From Verrucomicrobiota bacterium (GTDB lineage Bacteria > Verrucomicrobiota > Verrucomicrobiia > Chthoniobacterales > UBA10450), in NCBI GenBank assembly GCA_003219925.1, contig QHQU01000038.1, positions 1-7,695 on the forward strand: a stretch of 7,695 nt of DNA. Reading direction: 5' to 3'. Below are positions 5,947-7,695 of the stretch, one piece after another. The notes beneath the pieces are model-generated. The model saw only the letters and a list, made by a program, of their open reading frames with translations. It made no database searches and was not told where the DNA came from. The translations under genes and the position numbers were made by a program. Every line of letters starts with the position of its first letter. The stretch's first letter is position 1.

Positions 5947-6312
5947 ATGCGGCGGTGGTTGATCAGCGTCTTTGTTTTGTTAGCGATTTGCAGCGCGGTG
6001 CCTGCTCGTGCCGCCGAATCGCTCGAGCAAACGATCGCCTTTCTCCTTCATCGAATCGAGACCGCCGACGCCACTTTCATCCGCAACGGGCAAGCGCATA
6101 CCTCGCAGGAGGCTGTGGCGCACGTCCGCGCTAAGTCCGAACATTTCAAAGCGCAGATCAAAACGCCGGAGGATTTTATCCGGCTGGCTGCGACGAAAAG
6201 CTTGCTTACCGGCCAGCCTTACCTCGTGCGCACTCGCGATGGCAAGGAAACGCCGCTCAGCACATGGTTGAGCAATGCACTCCGGGAACATCGAGAAAAT
6301 GAAGCCAAGTGA
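5947..6312 (+). CDS. Secreted DUF5329-type protein
   Basis: A 121-residue protein of unknown function. It starts with a classic Sec signal peptide: MRRW, hydrophobic core ISVFVLLAICSAV, and a likely cut after ARA near residue 22. The mature part is about 99 residues with the blocks IETADATFIRNGQAHTSQEA (37-56), HVRAKSEHFKAQIKTPEDFI (59-78) and ATKSLLTGQPYLVRTRDG (81-98). These match the pattern I know for DUF5329, with its FIRNG and S-G-x-PY motifs. It begins 30 nt after the tRNA. A GTG for the next gene overlaps its stop by 4 nt; the preferred ATG of that gene lies 59 nt further on. The likely home is the periplasm, and the phospholipase-like neighbour suggests a joint envelope role (inference). 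Confidence 0.85.
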   Translation: MRRWLISVFVLLAICSAVPARAAESLEQTIAFLLHRIETADATFIRNGQAHTSQEAVAHVRAKSEHFKAQIKTPEDFIRLAATKSLLTGQPYLVRTRDGKETPLSTWLSNALREHRENEAK

Positions 6313-6371
6313 GCGTCGGTTCGCTGCTGAATCCCGTCTCGGGAACGAAGCTAGCTACAAGCGTCGCAAGG

Positions 6372-7640
6372 ATGAACCGAAACAATTCGTCAGCGCGAGT
6401 CTTCGCGCTTGCGATGGCAGGCGGATTTTTGCTCTTCGATGGTTGCGCTCTCAAGATGGGAAAGCAGCCGCGTCAGGAAATCGCGCCACTCTATTCCGCG
6501 CGCTCGCCCGAGTTTCAACAGGCCGCAGGATCATTGCTGGGACCGAATTTTGTTTCGGGCAACAGCATCACCACTCTGGTTAACGGGAATCAGATCTTCC
6601 CGGCTATGCTCGGCGCAATTCGATCGGCTAAACGCTCAATCAGTCTCGAAACGTATGTCTTTGAAGACGGTGAAATCGCGCGCCAGTTCACCGAGGCGCT
6701 GGCCGAGCGGGCGCAGGCCGGAGTCAAGGTAAACGCCATTCTCGATGCGCAAGGCACGCAAAAAATGGGCCGGCAAAATCTGGAGCGATTACGCAATGCC
6801 GGAGTCGAAGTTGCGAAATATCACTCAGCTCTCTGGCCCGATCCGCGTCGTTATAACAACCGCACTCACCGCAAACTCCTAATTATTGACGGGAAAATTG
6901 GCTTTGTCGGCGGTGTAGGCATTGCCGACTTATGGACTGGCAACGCCGACTCGCCACAACATTGGCGTGACAATCATTACCGGGTCACGGGCCCGGTCGT
7001 GGCGCAACTCCAGGCGACATTTGCAACCAGCTGGTTAAAAACACGCGGCCAAGTACTGCATGGCGCCGACTATTTTCCGCCGCTCGCACCCACCGGCCCG
7101 TATCTGGCACAGGCCATCCGAAGCGGTGCTCATAACGAAAATCTCGATTTGATGTATCTGCTCGCGATCGCCTCGGCGCAAAAAACTTTGCGAATCGAAA
7201 ATCCTTACTTTCTCCCGGACGATCTGATGCGCAAGGAACTAGCCGAAGCTGCAAAGCGGGGCGTCAAAGTTGAAGTCGTGGTTCCCGGAAAAAGAATTGA
7301 TCAAAAACTGGCGCGCCTGGCCTCGAGACGGCATTGGCCGGAATTGATCCGCGCCGGCGTCAGGATTTTCGAATATGAACCGACGATGGTGCACGTGAAG
7401 TTGATGATCGTCGATGATATTTTCGTCTCGGTTGGTTCGAGTAATTTCGACAATCGCTCGATTCGTTTGAACAACGAAGCGAATCTTGATGTGTTGAATC
7501 GCAGCTTTGCCGCGCAACAAACTCATCTTTTTGAGACCGACAAAAGACGCTCGCACCAGGTGACGCTCGATAAAGCTGGTGGACTAAATTTTGCGAATCC
7601 GATGCAACAGACGGCCGGGCTGGTTGCTCCGCAGTTATAA
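6372..7640 (+). CDS. Two-HKD phospholipase D / cardiolipin synthase-type protein, probable lipoprotein
   Basis: PLD-superfamily enzyme of the cardiolipin-synthase type, which would join phosphatidyl groups or cut phosphodiester bonds in phospholipids. From the ATG at 6372 it has 422 residues. The first HKD motif HRKLLIID has H166, K168, D173; the second HVKLMIVD has H341, K343, D348. Each is followed by the expected GG or GSSNFDNRS. ETYVFEDGEIA (about 93-103) and the N-R-S/N-E-A-N ending are typical of Cls/ClsB proteins. The N-terminus (R9, hydrophobic 10-22, then FDGC with C25) looks like a lipoprotein signal, though the lipobox is non-canonical. A GTG at 6309, overlapping the upstream stop by 4 nt, would add 21 polar residues ahead of the signal. 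I prefer 6372 because of the signal layout, but the GTG remains plausible. Substrate and product cannot be decided from sequence. Confidence 0.9.
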   Translation: MNRNNSSARVFALAMAGGFLLFDGCALKMGKQPRQEIAPLYSARSPEFQQAAGSLLGPNFVSGNSITTLVNGNQIFPAMLGAIRSAKRSISLETYVFEDGEIARQFTEALAERAQAGVKVNAILDAQGTQKMGRQNLERLRNAGVEVAKYHSALWPDPRRYNNRTHRKLLIIDGKIGFVGGVGIADLWTGNADSPQHWRDNHYRVTGPVVAQLQATFATSWLKTRGQVLHGADYFPPLAPTGPYLAQAIRSGAHNENLDLMYLLAIASAQKTLRIENPYFLPDDLMRKELAEAAKRGVKVEVVVPGKRIDQKLARLASRRHWPELIRAGVRIFEYEPTMVHVKLMIVDDIFVSVGSSNFDNRSIRLNNEANLDVLNRSFAAQQTHLFETDKRRSHQVTLDKAGGLNFANPMQQTAGLVAPQL

Positions 7641-7641
7641 A

Positions 7642-7659
7642 GGCGCTCTGTCAAGCGCC
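7642..7659 (+). terminator. GC-rich hairpin after the PLD gene, weak terminator candidate
   Basis: GGCGCT (7642-7647) pairs perfectly with AGCGCC (7654-7659) around a 6-nt loop, starting two bases after the TAA stop. No proper T-run follows, only a short TTT about 11 nt later, so intrinsic termination is uncertain. It could instead protect the 3' end of the transcript. Confidence 0.4.
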
Positions 7660-7695
7660 GCAACATCCGTTTACCAGCGATGAAACGCGGGATGA

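Noticed and set aside
7680..7695. ATG at 7680 as the start of a next gene
   Set aside because: Only five codons are visible before the window ends, with no clear ribosome-binding site, so it cannot be judged.

Overview
The window looks like a chromosomal segment from a moderately GC-rich bacterium. Gene content and order (sppA, CPBP protease, thiL, tsaE, tsaB, alr on one strand) suggest the Verrucomicrobiota, perhaps a soil Chthoniobacterales or Udaeobacter-like lineage. That placement rests on impressions of gene order and protein style, not on a database search. Most start codons lack a clear Shine-Dalgarno sequence.

Left part (1-4499, minus strand): six tightly packed genes read leftward and form one likely operon. 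In transcription order they are sppA (S49 signal peptide peptidase), a CPBP-family membrane protease, thiL (thiamine-monophosphate kinase), tsaE and tsaB (two parts of the machinery for the tRNA modification t6A), and alr (alanine racemase, cut by the left edge). Junctions are a 6-nt gap, a 4-nt ATGA overlap, a 17-nt overlap, a directly abutting TGA/ATG, and an overlap of about 32 nt. Membrane quality control, cofactor synthesis, tRNA modification and cell-wall precursor supply are therefore probably co-transcribed. The thiL/tsaE junction carries a tandem 7-bp repeat inside the thiL coding region.

Middle (4500-5116): about 600 bp without a convincing gene, lying between sppA and a rightward small ORF. 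It holds several inverted repeats, including a perfect 16-bp palindrome, and an AT-rich block with imperfect dyad symmetry. It probably contains the promoters for both directions.

Right part (5117-7695): a possible 73-residue, very basic small protein on the plus strand converges on, and shares stop-codon bases with, a minus-strand membrane-anchored protein of DUF6717 type. Then come tRNA-Arg(UCU) on the plus strand, a secreted DUF5329-type protein, and a two-HKD phospholipase D/cardiolipin synthase-type protein with a lipoprotein-like N-terminus. The last two are probably a small operon at the cell envelope. A GC-rich hairpin follows the second gene.

I found no CRISPR array, insertion sequence, phage module or clear new multi-gene system. 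The points most worth a second look are the repeat-driven ThiL C-terminus, the unusual phosphate-site residues in Alr, the structured intergenic block with its small basic ORF, and the DUF5329-PLD pair.
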